A DNA stretch of 64,000 nt from Viridibacillus sp050278625 (lineage in GTDB: Bacteria; Bacillota; Bacilli; Bacillales_A; Planococcaceae). The translations under genes were made by a program, and so were the position numbers. The stretch covers positions 310,001 through 374,000 of the forward strand of contig NZ_JBNNTI010000001.1 of the NCBI RefSeq assembly GCF_050278625.1, written 5' to 3'. The notes below the pieces were generated by a model that was not told the origin of the DNA, ran no database searches, and worked only from the letters and a program-made list of their open reading frames with translations. Positions 25,160 to 33,044 of the stretch are shown here, one piece after another; the stretch's first letter is position 1; each line of letters starts with the position of its first letter.

Positions 25160-26305
25160 TTATTTTATCATGCTTTGAACTGATTTTCTCGTTTCTTTGT
25201 CTACGTGTAAAATAGTTTCTAAATCAGGTTGTAAAATGTTTACGTGTTTGTCCATAATTCGTTCAATAAGATCTTCAATTTCCAAGTATTTAATCTTCTC
25301 TTGCAAAAATGCTCCAACAGCTGCTTCGTTTGCCGCATTCATGGCTGTAAGAATTGTCCCTCCCATTCGACCTGCTTGATATGCGAAATCAAGGCAGCGG
25401 AAACGTTTTAAATCTACATTTTCAAAATGTAATTGAGATATCTTCGCCAAATCAAGACGTTCTGCGGTTGAACGTGGTAATCGCTCTGGAAAACTAAGTG
25501 CATATTGAATTGGTGTTCGCATATCAGTTGTCCCTAGTTGAGCCATAATACTAGTATCATGATATTCAACCATTGAGTGAATAATACTTTCTCTATGTAT
25601 TAACACGTCAATATTATCATAATCCACATCATATAACACTGCCGCTTCAATGACTTCAAGCCCTTTATTCATCAATGTTGCTGAATCAATTGTAATTTTA
25701 GCTCCCATTGACCAGTTTGGATGATTTAAGGCTTCTTTTAAAGAAACATTCTTCAAATCTTCACGCGTTTGATCTCGGAAACTACCACCTGAAGCAGTTA
25801 ATATTAAACGAGAGATATCTTTGCGATTCTCGCCGTGCATTGATTGCCATAAAGCCGAATGTTCACTGTCTACTGGTAGAATTGCCACGCCATATTTTTT
25901 AGCTTCCGACATTACTATATGACCCGCGGTTACTAATGTTTCCTTATTAGCAATAGCAATATTCTTTCTAGCTCTAATCGCTGCGAGTGTAGGCTCTAAA
26001 CCAACGCTTCCTAATACGGCATTGACTAACACATCAGCTTCTGGGCAAGTAGCTACGTCTATTAAGCCCTGTGTCCCAAATACAAAATCAGTTTTTGGAA
26101 AATCTTTTTGCAAAGCTGTTGCATCTTCCTCAAGCTGTACTGAAACGATTAGAGGTTTAAATTCCGTTACAATTTCACGTGTTTTTTCGATATTTTTTCC
26201 TGCTGAGAAGGCTACAAGTTGAAACGAATCTTTATGGTCCTTCACAATATCCAAAGTTTGAATACCAATGGATCCTGTTGCGCCTAGTAAACTAATTGAT
26301 TTCAT
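25160..26305 (-). CDS. dxr: 1-deoxy-D-xylulose 5-phosphate reductoisomerase
   Basis: The 381-residue enzyme makes 2-C-methyl-D-erythritol 4-phosphate, the first committed step of the non-mevalonate isoprenoid pathway. It shows the NADPH-binding LLGATGSIG near the N-terminus, ANKETLVTAG, LPVDSEHSALWQ, and ASGGSFRDQTRE followed by HPNWSMGAKITIDSATLMNKG. I choose the ATG at 26305 because AAGGAG lies nine bases upstream; an earlier ATG at 26326 begins within the ribosome-binding site. The neighbours uppS and cdsA use or accompany isoprenoid lipid synthesis. Confidence 0.97.
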   Translation of the reverse strand: MKSISLLGATGSIGIQTLDIVKDHKDSFQLVAFSAGKNIEKTREIVTEFKPLIVSVQLEEDATALQKDFPKTDFVFGTQGLIDVATCPEADVLVNAVLGSVGLEPTLAAIRARKNIAIANKETLVTAGHIVMSEAKKYGVAILPVDSEHSALWQSMHGENRKDISRLILTASGGSFRDQTREDLKNVSLKEALNHPNWSMGAKITIDSATLMNKGLEVIEAAVLYDVDYDNIDVLIHRESIIHSMVEYHDTSIMAQLGTTDMRTPIQYALSFPERLPRSTAERLDLAKISQLHFENVDLKRFRCLDFAYQAGRMGGTILTAMNAANEAAVGAFLQEKIKYLEIEDLIERIMDKHVNILQPDLETILHVDKETRKSVQSMIK

Positions 26306-26322
26306 CAAAATAATCTCCTTCT

Positions 26323-27117
26323 TCATCCAACAAAGTGCAAGAAATGCAACAATGGTAATACAAATAATAAGCTATCAAAACGGTCTAAAATACCGCCATG
26401 TCCAGGTAATATTTCACCTGAGTCTTTTACATCATAATGACGTTTAATCGCTGATTCTACTAGGTCACCCATTTGACCAAAAATAGAAGCAATAATTGAT
26501 ACCATAATTAATGTGACATACGTTGTTTCAATACCAACAATCAGCTGGAATAGTATTGCAAAGAGAATAGCTGTAACAATCCCACCTACAAACCCTTCAA
26601 TTGTTTTATTCGGTGAAATTTCTGGCCATAATTTATTTTTTCCAAGCTTGCGCCCTACAAAATAAGCTCCTGAGTCAGTTGTCCACACGATAACTAAGGC
26701 ATAGATAACATATTCTAACCCTTCTATTCGTGTTTCAATCAAATAGTGGAAACCCATACCTACATAAAGCACGCTTATTATAACAAATCCTACATCATCA
26801 AAAGTGAACTTGTTCTTAATTAGGACTGTATAAATTAGCAATAGAATCGCACCTAGAAATAGAAATTCCATTTTCGAATAAGATGTTACTTCTAGAACTT
26901 TTGCTTCCCAATCATTTGGCATTAGCAAAATAAACATTGTTAATAATGTTAAAATGCCTTGCACTGAAGACAGCGAAATGCCTTTCATTCGTAAAATTTC
27001 ATACAGACCAACTGCTGCCATCGCATATACTAATAACGAAAATGGAAGTCCTCCCAAAACAACAAATGGTATAAATAGCGCAGCAGCAATAACGCCTGTG
27101 ATAATACGCTGTTTCAC
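26323..27117 (-). CDS. cdsA: Phosphatidate cytidylyltransferase
   Basis: The 264-residue integral membrane protein makes CDP-diacylglycerol from phosphatidate and CTP. Eight or so hydrophobic segments are visible, with the conserved ISPNKTIEGFVGG and the C-terminal signature HGGILDRFDSLLF. The start is a GTG at 27117, preceded by AAAGGGG, directly after the uppS stop. The order uppS-cdsA-dxr-rseP-proS is the standard Bacillales envelope/isoprenoid cluster. Confidence 0.96.
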   Translation of the reverse strand: MKQRIITGVIAAALFIPFVVLGGLPFSLLVYAMAAVGLYEILRMKGISLSSVQGILTLLTMFILLMPNDWEAKVLEVTSYSKMEFLFLGAILLLIYTVLIKNKFTFDDVGFVIISVLYVGMGFHYLIETRIEGLEYVIYALVIVWTTDSGAYFVGRKLGKNKLWPEISPNKTIEGFVGGIVTAILFAILFQLIVGIETTYVTLIMVSIIASIFGQMGDLVESAIKRHYDVKDSGEILPGHGGILDRFDSLLFVLPLLHFLHFVG

Positions 27118-27120
27118 GTT

Positions 27121-27906
27121 TTATTCCCCTTTCAATCCTCCGTATCGACGATTACGTTTTTGATAATCGTTCACCGCATCTATAAGTGAATGTTCGTCAA
27201 AATCCGGCCAGAGCGTGTCAGTAAACCAAAATTCAGTATATGCTAGCTGCCAAAGCATAAAATTACTTAAACGAATCTCTCCACTTGTACGAATTAATAA
27301 ATCAGGTTCTGGTAACTCATTAGTCATTAAATGCGTTGAAATACTATCTTCTGTAATATCTTCCACAGCAATTTCACCATTTTGAGCTTTCTGAACTAAT
27401 TGTTGTACCGCTGATACAATCTCAGATCGACTACCATAATTAAGTGCAAAATTTAATACCATACCTGTATTTTTTTCCGTGTCTTTCATCGCTTTTTTTA
27501 CAGCATTTTGTGTATGTTCAGGAAGAGAGTTCATTTCTCCAATCATCGCGATTCGAATATTCAGTTCCATGAGTTCGGGTAAAAACGAAGTTAAAAATTC
27601 CTCAGGTAAGCGCATCAAAAACTCCACTTCCAATTTCGGTCGCTTCCAATTTTCAGTTGAGAATGCATACAAAGTAAGAGCCTTCACGCCAATCGCATCT
27701 GCAGCCCTTGTAATTTTACGAACATTTTTCATACCTTCATGGTGACCAGCTACACGTGGCATTGCACGTTTTTTTGCCCAACGACCATTACCATCCATAA
27801 TAATAGCAATGTGCTTGGGTACAATTTCTCCAGCCATATCCGAAATTCGTTCCTGTAAATTTCGATTTTGTTTATCTGATTTTCTCCATACGAGTTTATT
27901 CAACAT
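27121..27906 (-). CDS. uppS: Undecaprenyl diphosphate synthase
   Basis: The 261-residue cis-prenyltransferase makes the C55 lipid carrier for peptidoglycan and teichoic acid synthesis. It has the IIMDGNGRWAKKR motif with the catalytic Asp, then HHEGMKNVRK, LYAFSTENWKRP and the C-terminal RTSGEIRLSNFMLWQLAY with FWFTDTLWPDF. The N-terminal 28 residues before the core are poorly conserved, and an internal ATG at residue 24 is possible. The annotated start has GGAGG eight bases upstream. An extended -10 promoter candidate lies about 46 bases upstream. Confidence 0.97.
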   Translation of the reverse strand: MLNKLVWRKSDKQNRNLQERISDMAGEIVPKHIAIIMDGNGRWAKKRAMPRVAGHHEGMKNVRKITRAADAIGVKALTLYAFSTENWKRPKLEVEFLMRLPEEFLTSFLPELMELNIRIAMIGEMNSLPEHTQNAVKKAMKDTEKNTGMVLNFALNYGSRSEIVSAVQQLVQKAQNGEIAVEDITEDSISTHLMTNELPEPDLLIRTSGEIRLSNFMLWQLAYTEFWFTDTLWPDFDEHSLIDAVNDYQKRNRRYGGLKGE

Positions 27907-27951
27907 TTAGAATCCTCCACTAGCTTACAAATCGGAACGTATACTTCATCT

Positions 27952-27960
27952 ATCATATCA
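27952..27960 (-). promoter_or_regulatory. Extended -10 promoter candidate for the uppS operon
   Basis: The minus strand reads TGATATGAT (extended TGn plus TATGAT) in the short gap after the frr terminator and 46 bases before uppS. There is no good -35 hexamer. Position between a strong terminator and a five-gene operon supports it. Confidence 0.4.
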
Positions 27961-27987
27961 AAAATAAGAATTCTTTTCCTTAATCTT

Positions 27988-28024
27988 GTTAAAAAAAAGA
28001 CGTCCCCTTAGTTAGGACGTCTTT
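27988..28024 (-). terminator. Rho-independent terminator of frr
   Basis: A perfect 10-bp stem (AAAGACGTCC and GGACGTCTTT, at 27996-28005 and 28015-28024) is followed on the minus strand by five further T residues and AAC. It ends the pyrH-frr transcript before uppS. Confidence 0.85.
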
Positions 28025-28045
28025 TAGAAAACAAGGTTCTTGAAA

Positions 28046-28603
28046 TTAAACTGCCATGATTTCTTTCTCTTTTTCTTTAGCAAGTTCATCAACTTTTACA
28101 ATGCTTTCGTCTGTTGCCTTTTGGACATCATCAGCATAGCCGCGTAAATCGTCTTCTGTAATATCGCCATTTTTTTCGAGTTTTTTGAAATCCTCATTTG
28201 CATCACGACGCACGTTACGGATTGCAACTTTAGCATCTTCAGCAGACTTTTTAACGACTTTTACAAGCTCTTTTCGACGCTCTTCTGTTAAAGCAGGAAT
28301 TGCTAAACGAATAACATTCCCATCATTAGTTGGTGTAATACCAATATCTGATTTCATTAGTGCTTTTTCGATGTCACCTAGAACGGTTTTGTCATATGGT
28401 TGAATGACTAAAAGACGAGCTTCAGGAACAGATACACCTGCTAATTGATTAATTGGTGTTGGTGCACCGTAATATTCAACTGAAATTCGGTCTAATAGTG
28501 AAGCGTTCGCACGTCCAGCACGAATTGAAGCTAGTTCGCGAGAATACGCGTTAATAGTTTTTATCATTTTCTCATTAGCTTGAGTCATCACTTCTTTAGG
28601 CAT
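28046..28603 (-). CDS. frr: Ribosome recycling factor
   Basis: The 185-residue protein splits post-termination ribosomes with EF-G. Its length and motifs are typical: RAGRANASLLDRISVEYYGAP, the LLVIQPYDKTVLGDIEKAL region, and the basic EERRKELVKVVKKSAEDAK helix. Its ATG overlaps the pyrH stop by one base (TAATG), with GGAGG eight bases upstream inside pyrH. It ends the rpsB-tsf-pyrH-frr group with a strong terminator. Confidence 0.98.
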   Translation of the reverse strand: MPKEVMTQANEKMIKTINAYSRELASIRAGRANASLLDRISVEYYGAPTPINQLAGVSVPEARLLVIQPYDKTVLGDIEKALMKSDIGITPTNDGNVIRLAIPALTEERRKELVKVVKKSAEDAKVAIRNVRRDANEDFKKLEKNGDITEDDLRGYADDVQKATDESIVKVDELAKEKEKEIMAV

Positions 28604-29328
28604 TACGAATTCCTCCTAACAACTGTGCCAATAGTTTCACCTTGAACGGCACGTTTAATATTTCCATTCTCCATTATAGAGAATACTATGAGTGGGATAT
28701 CATTGTCCATACAAAGTGTTGAAGCAGTAGAATCCATTACCTGCAATCCTTGTTGAATAACTTCTAAGTATGTCAGATTATCATATTTTACTGCATCTGC
28801 ATTTGTTTTTGGATCAGCTGAATAGACGCCATCTACATTATTTTTCGCCATTAAAATTACATCTGCATTAATTTCAGCAGCACGTAATGCAGCTGTTGTA
28901 TCTGTAGAGAAGTAAGGGTTACCTGTACCCGCCGCAAAAATAACTACGCGTTTTTTCTCTAAATGGCGTACTGCTTTACGACGAATATAAGGTTCCGCTA
29001 CTTGTGTCATAACTATTGAAGACTGCACACGTGTTTCGACACCAAGATTTTCCAATGAATCTTGTAATGCTAAAGCGTTCATCACTGTAGCTAGCATACC
29101 CATATAGTCCGCATTTGCGCGTTCCATACCCATTTCGCTACCGATTTTACCTCTCCAAATATTACCGCCGCCAACAACAAGGGCAACTTCTACACCTAGA
29201 TCCACAACTTCTTTAATTTGTTCTGCTACTGATTTTACGATATTAGGTACAAGTCCGAAGCCTTGATCCCCTGCTAAAGCCTCACCGCTTAATTTGATGA
29301 CGACTCTTTTGTATTGTGGCACACTCAT
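28603..29328 (-). CDS. pyrH: UMP kinase
   Basis: The 241-residue amino-acid-kinase-family enzyme phosphorylates UMP to UDP. It shows KLSGEALAGDQGFGL near the N-terminus, VVGGGNIWRG, ADYMGMLATVMNAL and the C-terminal GTGNPYFSTDTTAALRAAE, where the family binds UMP and ATP. It sits between tsf and frr, with a terminator-like hairpin separating it from tsf, and is coupled by overlap to frr. Confidence 0.98.
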   Translation of the reverse strand: MSVPQYKRVVIKLSGEALAGDQGFGLVPNIVKSVAEQIKEVVDLGVEVALVVGGGNIWRGKIGSEMGMERANADYMGMLATVMNALALQDSLENLGVETRVQSSIVMTQVAEPYIRRKAVRHLEKKRVVIFAAGTGNPYFSTDTTAALRAAEINADVILMAKNNVDGVYSADPKTNADAVKYDNLTYLEVIQQGLQVMDSTASTLCMDNDIPLIVFSIMENGNIKRAVQGETIGTVVRRNS

Positions 29329-29354
29329 TGGAAACCTCCGTCATACTTTTTTCT

Positions 29355-29389
29355 TGAAAAATAGGGAACACGAAAAGCTGTGCTCCCTA
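29355..29389 (-). terminator. Rho-independent terminator of tsf
   Basis: A 10-bp stem with one G-U pair (TAGGGAGCAC with GTGTTCCCTA on the minus strand; 29362-29389) is followed by TTTTTC. It lies between tsf and pyrH, so the two may be only partly co-transcribed. Confidence 0.75.
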
Positions 29390-29414
29390 GTTTGATATAT
29401 TAAATGTATATTAA

Positions 29415-30299
29415 TTAGTTACCTTTAACTTGGTTCATTACTTCTTCAGCAAAGTTGTCTTCGCGTTTTTCAATACCTTCGCCCACTTCATAGCGTACGA
29501 ATGATTTTAAAGTACCGCCAGCAGCTTTAACGAAATCGCCAACTTTTTGGTCTGGGTTTTTAACGAATGATTGGTCAAGAACACAGATTTCTTCAAAGTA
29601 TTTACGAAGACGACCTTCAACCATTTTAGCTACGATGTTCTCTGGTTTACCTTCGTTAAGAGCCTGTTCAGTTAATACTTTACGCTCGTGATCGATTTCT
29701 TCTTGAGAAATTTGGTCATGAGTAATGTATTTAGGGTTTAAAGCTGCAACGTGCATAGCTACATCTTTAGCAATTGAAGAATCAGTTGTACCTTCAACTA
29801 CAGTTAATACGCCGATACGACCGCCCATGTGTAGGTATGGTCCGAATGAGTCAGCATCAGTTTTTGTAGCAATTTCAAAACGACGAAGAGTGATCTTTTC
29901 ACCAATTTTAGCAATCGCATTTGAAATGTGATCAGCTACTGTTAAGCCGTTTTCCATAGTAGATTCTACAGCCGCTTCAACTGAAGCAGGTTTAGTAGCA
30001 AGAAGATGCGCTGCTAATTCTTTTACAAGAACTTGGAAGCCTACATTTTTAGCAACGAAGTCAGTTTCAGCATTTACTTCAACTAGTACAGCTTCGTTTC
30101 CTTCTTCTAAAATGAAAGTTGTACCTTCAGCTGCAATACGATCCGCTTTTTTAGCTGCAGAAGAAAGACCTTTTTCGCGTAGGAAGTCGATTGCTGCGTC
30201 CATATCTCCGTCTACTTGTACTAATGCTTTTTTACAATCCATCATACCAGCACCAGTTTTTTCGCGTAATTCTTTTACCATTTGTGCAGTTACTGCCAT
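29415..30299 (-). CDS. tsf: Elongation factor Ts
   Basis: The 294-residue nucleotide exchange factor for EF-Tu shows the N-terminal UBA-like MVKELREKTGAGMMDCKKAL, the core VEVNAETDFVAKN and the second-half motif VLTEQALNEGKPENIVAKMVEGRL. Its C-terminus SFVRYEVGEGIEKREDNFAEEV is typical. It follows rpsB after a terminator, as in most bacteria, and has a strong AAGGAGG ribosome-binding site. Confidence 0.98.
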   Translation of the reverse strand: MAVTAQMVKELREKTGAGMMDCKKALVQVDGDMDAAIDFLREKGLSSAAKKADRIAAEGTTFILEEGNEAVLVEVNAETDFVAKNVGFQVLVKELAAHLLATKPASVEAAVESTMENGLTVADHISNAIAKIGEKITLRRFEIATKTDADSFGPYLHMGGRIGVLTVVEGTTDSSIAKDVAMHVAALNPKYITHDQISQEEIDHERKVLTEQALNEGKPENIVAKMVEGRLRKYFEEICVLDQSFVKNPDQKVGDFVKAAGGTLKSFVRYEVGEGIEKREDNFAEEVMNQVKGN

Positions 30300-30344
30300 T
30301 GTTAGTTCCTCCTTGTGTAATCATGTTATGAATTTTATTTTCTC

Positions 30345-30382
30345 AAAAAAAGGCGATAAGAGGGTTTAGCCGCTTATCACCT
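30345..30382 (-). terminator. Rho-independent terminator of rpsB
   Basis: A 10-bp stem with one G-U pair (AGGTGATAAG with CTTATCGCCT on the minus strand; 30351-30382) is followed by six T residues. It lies between rpsB and tsf, where attenuating terminators are common. Confidence 0.8.
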
Positions 30383-30398
30383 GTTTCTTACTTGTGAA

Positions 30399-31118
30399 TT
30401 ACTCTGCTGCAGCTTCAGTAGCTGGAGCTTCTTCTTCACCTTGTTTAGACTCAATTAAAGCGTCTGCCATTTTTGCAGTTAATAATTTAACAGCGCGAAT
30501 TGCATCGTCATTTGCAGGAATAACGTAGTCGATTTCATCTGGATCACAGTTAGTATCAACAATACCTACAAGAGGGATGTTTAGTTTGCGTGCTTCAGCA
30601 ACAGCAATACGTTCTTTACGTGGATCTACTACGAACATAACATCAGGGATACCTTGCATGTCGCGGATACCGCCTAAGAATTTAACTAAACGTTCGTGTT
30701 GTTTTTTAAGTTGAACAACTTCTTTTTTAGGAAGAACTTCGAAAGTGCCATCTTCTTCCATTTTTTCGATTTGTTTCATACGTGCAACACGTTTTTGAAT
30801 TGTACCGAAGTTAGTTAAAGTACCACCTAACCAACGTTGGTTAATATAGTAGTTACCAGAACGCTCTGCTTCTTCTTTGATAGCTTCTTGTGCTTGTTTT
30901 TTCGTACCAACGAAAAGCACTTTACCGCCATCAGCACCAACTTGGCGCATGAAGTCATAAGCTTCCTCTAATTTTTTAACAGTTTTTTGTAAATCGATAA
31001 TGTAGATACCGTTACGTTCAACAAAAATGAATTTTTTCATTTTTGGGTTCCAACGGCGAGTTTGGTGACCGAAATGTACACCAGCCTCAAGTAATTGTTT
31101 CATAGAAATTACTGACAT
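30399..31118 (-). CDS. rpsB: 30S ribosomal protein S2
   Basis: The 239-residue protein is S2, the large 30S-neck protein needed for S1 or mRNA docking. It shows MKQLLEAGVHFGHQTRRWNP, YIIDLQKTVKKLEEAY, FVGTKKQAQEAI, QRWLGGTLTNF and the C-terminal DTNCDPDEIDYVIPANDDAIR. The ATG at 31118 has GGAGG eight bases upstream; the open frame extends further upstream but through the leader RNA. A promoter and a structured leader lie before it, directly after swrB. The tail is acidic, ending EEEAPATEAAAE. Confidence 0.98.
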   Translation of the reverse strand: MSVISMKQLLEAGVHFGHQTRRWNPKMKKFIFVERNGIYIIDLQKTVKKLEEAYDFMRQVGADGGKVLFVGTKKQAQEAIKEEAERSGNYYINQRWLGGTLTNFGTIQKRVARMKQIEKMEEDGTFEVLPKKEVVQLKKQHERLVKFLGGIRDMQGIPDVMFVVDPRKERIAVAEARKLNIPLVGIVDTNCDPDEIDYVIPANDDAIRAVKLLTAKMADALIESKQGEEEAPATEAAAE

Positions 31119-31216
31119 TTGTGTTTCCTCCTGAAAATGGTTTTTTTGTCCTCCGTATTCGTCATTTGTAAGAGTAACTCTATTAAAAGAGCACCTGCTC
31201 CATACATCAGAATACG
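31119..31216 (-). ncRNA. Structured 5' leader of rpsB
   Basis: Starting at the predicted transcription start, CGTATTC (31210-31216 on the minus strand) can pair perfectly with GAATACG (31154-31160). The two small hairpins GAGC/GCTC (31189-31200) and AGAG/CTCT (31171-31181) lie between these strands. The fold resembles a multi-helix junction that could bind S2 for feedback control. No published element was recognised, so the assignment rests on structure and position. Confidence 0.35.
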
Positions 31217-31221
31217 TGTGT

Positions 31222-31230
31222 ATTGTAACA
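31222..31230 (-). promoter_or_regulatory. Extended -10 promoter for rpsB
   Basis: The minus strand reads TGTTACAAT, an extended -10 element, with no good -35 sequence. The predicted start (about 31215) coincides with the first strand of the leader stem, which supports it. Confidence 0.5.
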
Positions 31231-31273
31231 CCACTTGCTACTATATCACACATTATTTTCAACTGCAACAAAT

Positions 31274-31846
31274 TTAGCGTTTAAACTTAAGTAACAGTTC
31301 GATTTCAGTTTTACCTTTTTGCAAGTATTTTGCAATTTCTTCGATTGATCGTCCTTGAGAATATAGTTCTTGGACTTGTTCTTCTACCGAAAGTTCTATA
31401 TTTGATGCGGTCCCTTCTACGGATCGATGAACTTCTTCAAAAGGTTGCTGTTTTTTTGTTGGTTGTGATTGGTTCTGCATGTATGCTTTTGCTGCAACGT
31501 TTTTTGATGCACTAAATGTTGGTAGCAAAATAGCTTCTTCGCTTTTTTTCTCTTGTCCGCTTACAGGTACAACTGCATCTTTTTTTTCTTCCATCAGCTG
31601 TACTACCGGTTCACTATTGATTGCTTTTTCCATTATATTAATATTGGAAAGTTCTTCGATTAATCGATTGTTTTCATCACGCATTTCAGCCAAATAGGCA
31701 CCAACAGCGTTATCCATATCATCTTTTAAGCGCTCTTGTTTTATTTCGATATCTTTAAAACGAGAAAGCTTAGTATATAGCATGATAATTAAAAAGAAGC
31801 TGATGATTTGCGCCATAAATAAAAAGACAAGTATTGCAGCTACCAT
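31274..31846 (-). CDS. swrB: SwrB-like flagellar protein (DUF6115 type)
   Basis: The 190-residue protein has one N-terminal membrane helix (residues 2-24), a coiled coil (about 30-70), a variable middle and a conserved-looking C-terminal helix pair, VQELYSQGRSIEEIAKYLQK and GKTEIELLLKFKR, that resembles a helix-turn-helix. This layout and its place before rpsB match B. subtilis SwrB (YlxL), which promotes assembly of the flagellar export apparatus. Sequence identity to SwrB is hard to judge by eye. The ATG has AGGAG five bases upstream. It is the last gene of the fla/che operon; no terminator lies before the rpsB promoter. Confidence 0.75.
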   Translation of the reverse strand: MVAAILVFLFMAQIISFFLIIMLYTKLSRFKDIEIKQERLKDDMDNAVGAYLAEMRDENNRLIEELSNINIMEKAINSEPVVQLMEEKKDAVVPVSGQEKKSEEAILLPTFSASKNVAAKAYMQNQSQPTKKQQPFEEVHRSVEGTASNIELSVEEQVQELYSQGRSIEEIAKYLQKGKTEIELLLKFKR

Positions 31847-31854
31847 TGTTGCTC

Positions 31855-32166
31855 CTAACCGCTAAAATCCACAAATTGACCTTTATATGGATGTTTAGCT
31901 TTTTCGTTCTCTTCTTCTGACTCATGCTTCTTCTTACCATTCTTGGCATTACCTGTTTGACTGTTCGTAGATGGATCTTCATCTTTAATCTCATCTGTAC
32001 TCTCGGATTCCAATACAGAAGTACGATTGCGTTCAATTTGGCGTTGCAAAGCAGCATTAGCTAAGTCTTGGTTTGTGTTTACTTGTTGTTGTGCTTGATC
32101 AGCCATTTTACCAGCTTCAAATGTTTTTGGAATTGCTATTTGAAGCTCGACACCTTTTAAACTCAT
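31855..32166 (-). CDS. Small hydrophilic protein of unknown function between sigD and swrB
   Basis: I do not recognise a characterised function. The 103-residue product begins MSLKGVELQIAIPKTFEAGK, has a helical Gln/Asn-rich part (residues 20-50), then a highly charged Lys/Glu tail ending HPYKGQFVDFSG. No membrane segment or signal peptide is seen. I start it at the ATG at 32166, which has GGGGG eight bases upstream; an in-frame ATG at 32181 lies within that Shine-Dalgarno. It lies 15 bases after sigD and 8 before swrB, so it is co-transcribed with flagellar genes. B. subtilis has no gene here to my knowledge. The short conserved-looking ends suggest a protein-binding peptide. Confidence 0.65.
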   Translation of the reverse strand: MSLKGVELQIAIPKTFEAGKMADQAQQQVNTNQDLANAALQRQIERNRTSVLESESTDEIKDEDPSTNSQTGNAKNGKKKHESEEENEKAKHPYKGQFVDFSG

Positions 32167-32181
32167 ACAACATGCCCCCAT

Positions 32182-32952
32182 TTATGCATTTTGCATTTCA
32201 GATGATAATAGATTCCTCAGTTTAAATAATGCTTTTGAATGGATTTGTGAAATACGCGAAGTTGAAAGCTCTAGCATTTCCCCAATTTCTGTAAGAGTCA
32301 TTTCTTCTGTATAAAACAGACTTAATACAAGTTGCTCTTTCTCATTTAATTTTAATATATTGTCCGCAAGATCCCCTAACAATTCCATTTTCACAACTTC
32401 TTGTTCAGGTGTTCTAACAGAATCATCACGGATAACAAATGATTTCCCTTCTTGTTCATCCTGTTCTTGAGATTGCTCGTCCATTGACAATACATTTGAA
32501 ATAAAGTGTTCCTGCATTGTTTGATAAATATCATCGACAGGTACGTCTAAAGTAACAGCAATTTCCTCTGGTGTTACATGACGCATTAAACGTTGCTCTA
32601 ACGATTCAATTTGTGCATCTAATTTTTTCGCCTTTTCACGGGCAGAACGCGGAAGCCAATCTTCTTTTCTAAGACCATCAATAATGGCACCACGAACACG
32701 GAATGATGCATATGTATCAAATTTCAAATCTCGAGTTGGATCAAATTTATTTAATGCATCGAAGAGTCCCATCATTCCAAGGCTTGTTAATTCATCCCTT
32801 GAAACATTTTTAGGTAAGCCGGTACTAATACGCTGTACGTGATAGGATACTAATGGGATATACTTTCGTATTAGCAAGTCTCCTGCACGAGGATCTCGTT
32901 CAGCAGTCCAGCTACTCCAAAGCTTCTGCTCTTCATTTACAGTTGGTTGCAT
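32182..32952 (-). CDS. sigD: Flagellar sigma factor sigma-D (FliA family)
   Basis: The 256-residue sigma-28 factor transcribes late flagellar, chemotaxis and autolysin genes. Region 2 reads LTSLGMMGLFDALNKFDPTR and DLKFDTYASFRVRGAIIDGL, region 3 has EDWLPRSAREKAKKLD, and region 4 ends NEKEQLVLSLFYTEEMTLTE and EMLELSTSRISQIHSKAL. I start it at the ATG at 32952, with GGAGG eight bases upstream; the earlier in-frame ATG would add 10 atypical residues. A perfect TATAAT with an extended TG lies 42-50 bases upstream, so it may be transcribed independently of the long operon. Confidence 0.97.
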   Translation of the reverse strand: MQPTVNEEQKLWSSWTAERDPRAGDLLIRKYIPLVSYHVQRISTGLPKNVSRDELTSLGMMGLFDALNKFDPTRDLKFDTYASFRVRGAIIDGLRKEDWLPRSAREKAKKLDAQIESLEQRLMRHVTPEEIAVTLDVPVDDIYQTMQEHFISNVLSMDEQSQEQDEQEGKSFVIRDDSVRTPEQEVVKMELLGDLADNILKLNEKEQLVLSLFYTEEMTLTEIGEMLELSTSRISQIHSKALFKLRNLLSSEMQNA

Positions 32953-32993
32953 CGCCGAATCCTCCCATTTAGTAAAGTACAATTTGTAACTCT

Positions 32994-33002
32994 ATTATAT
33001 CA
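32994..33002 (-). promoter_or_regulatory. Internal extended -10 promoter upstream of sigD
   Basis: The minus strand reads TGATATAAT: a perfect TATAAT with the extended TGn element. It lies 42 bases before the chosen sigD start and in the 92-base noncoding gap after the 114-residue gene. The sequence 17 bases further upstream (GATTTT) is a poor -35. Confidence 0.45.
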
Positions 33003-33044
33003 ATCCATTACTGTATAAAATCCGCTATTTCAAGCAATTCATGA

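Noticed and set aside
31770..32057. Minus-strand frame overlapping the 103-residue gene and swrB in another phase
   Set aside because: It overlaps two better-supported genes that have good ribosome-binding sites, and its basic Met/Arg-rich sequence looks like an out-of-frame product.
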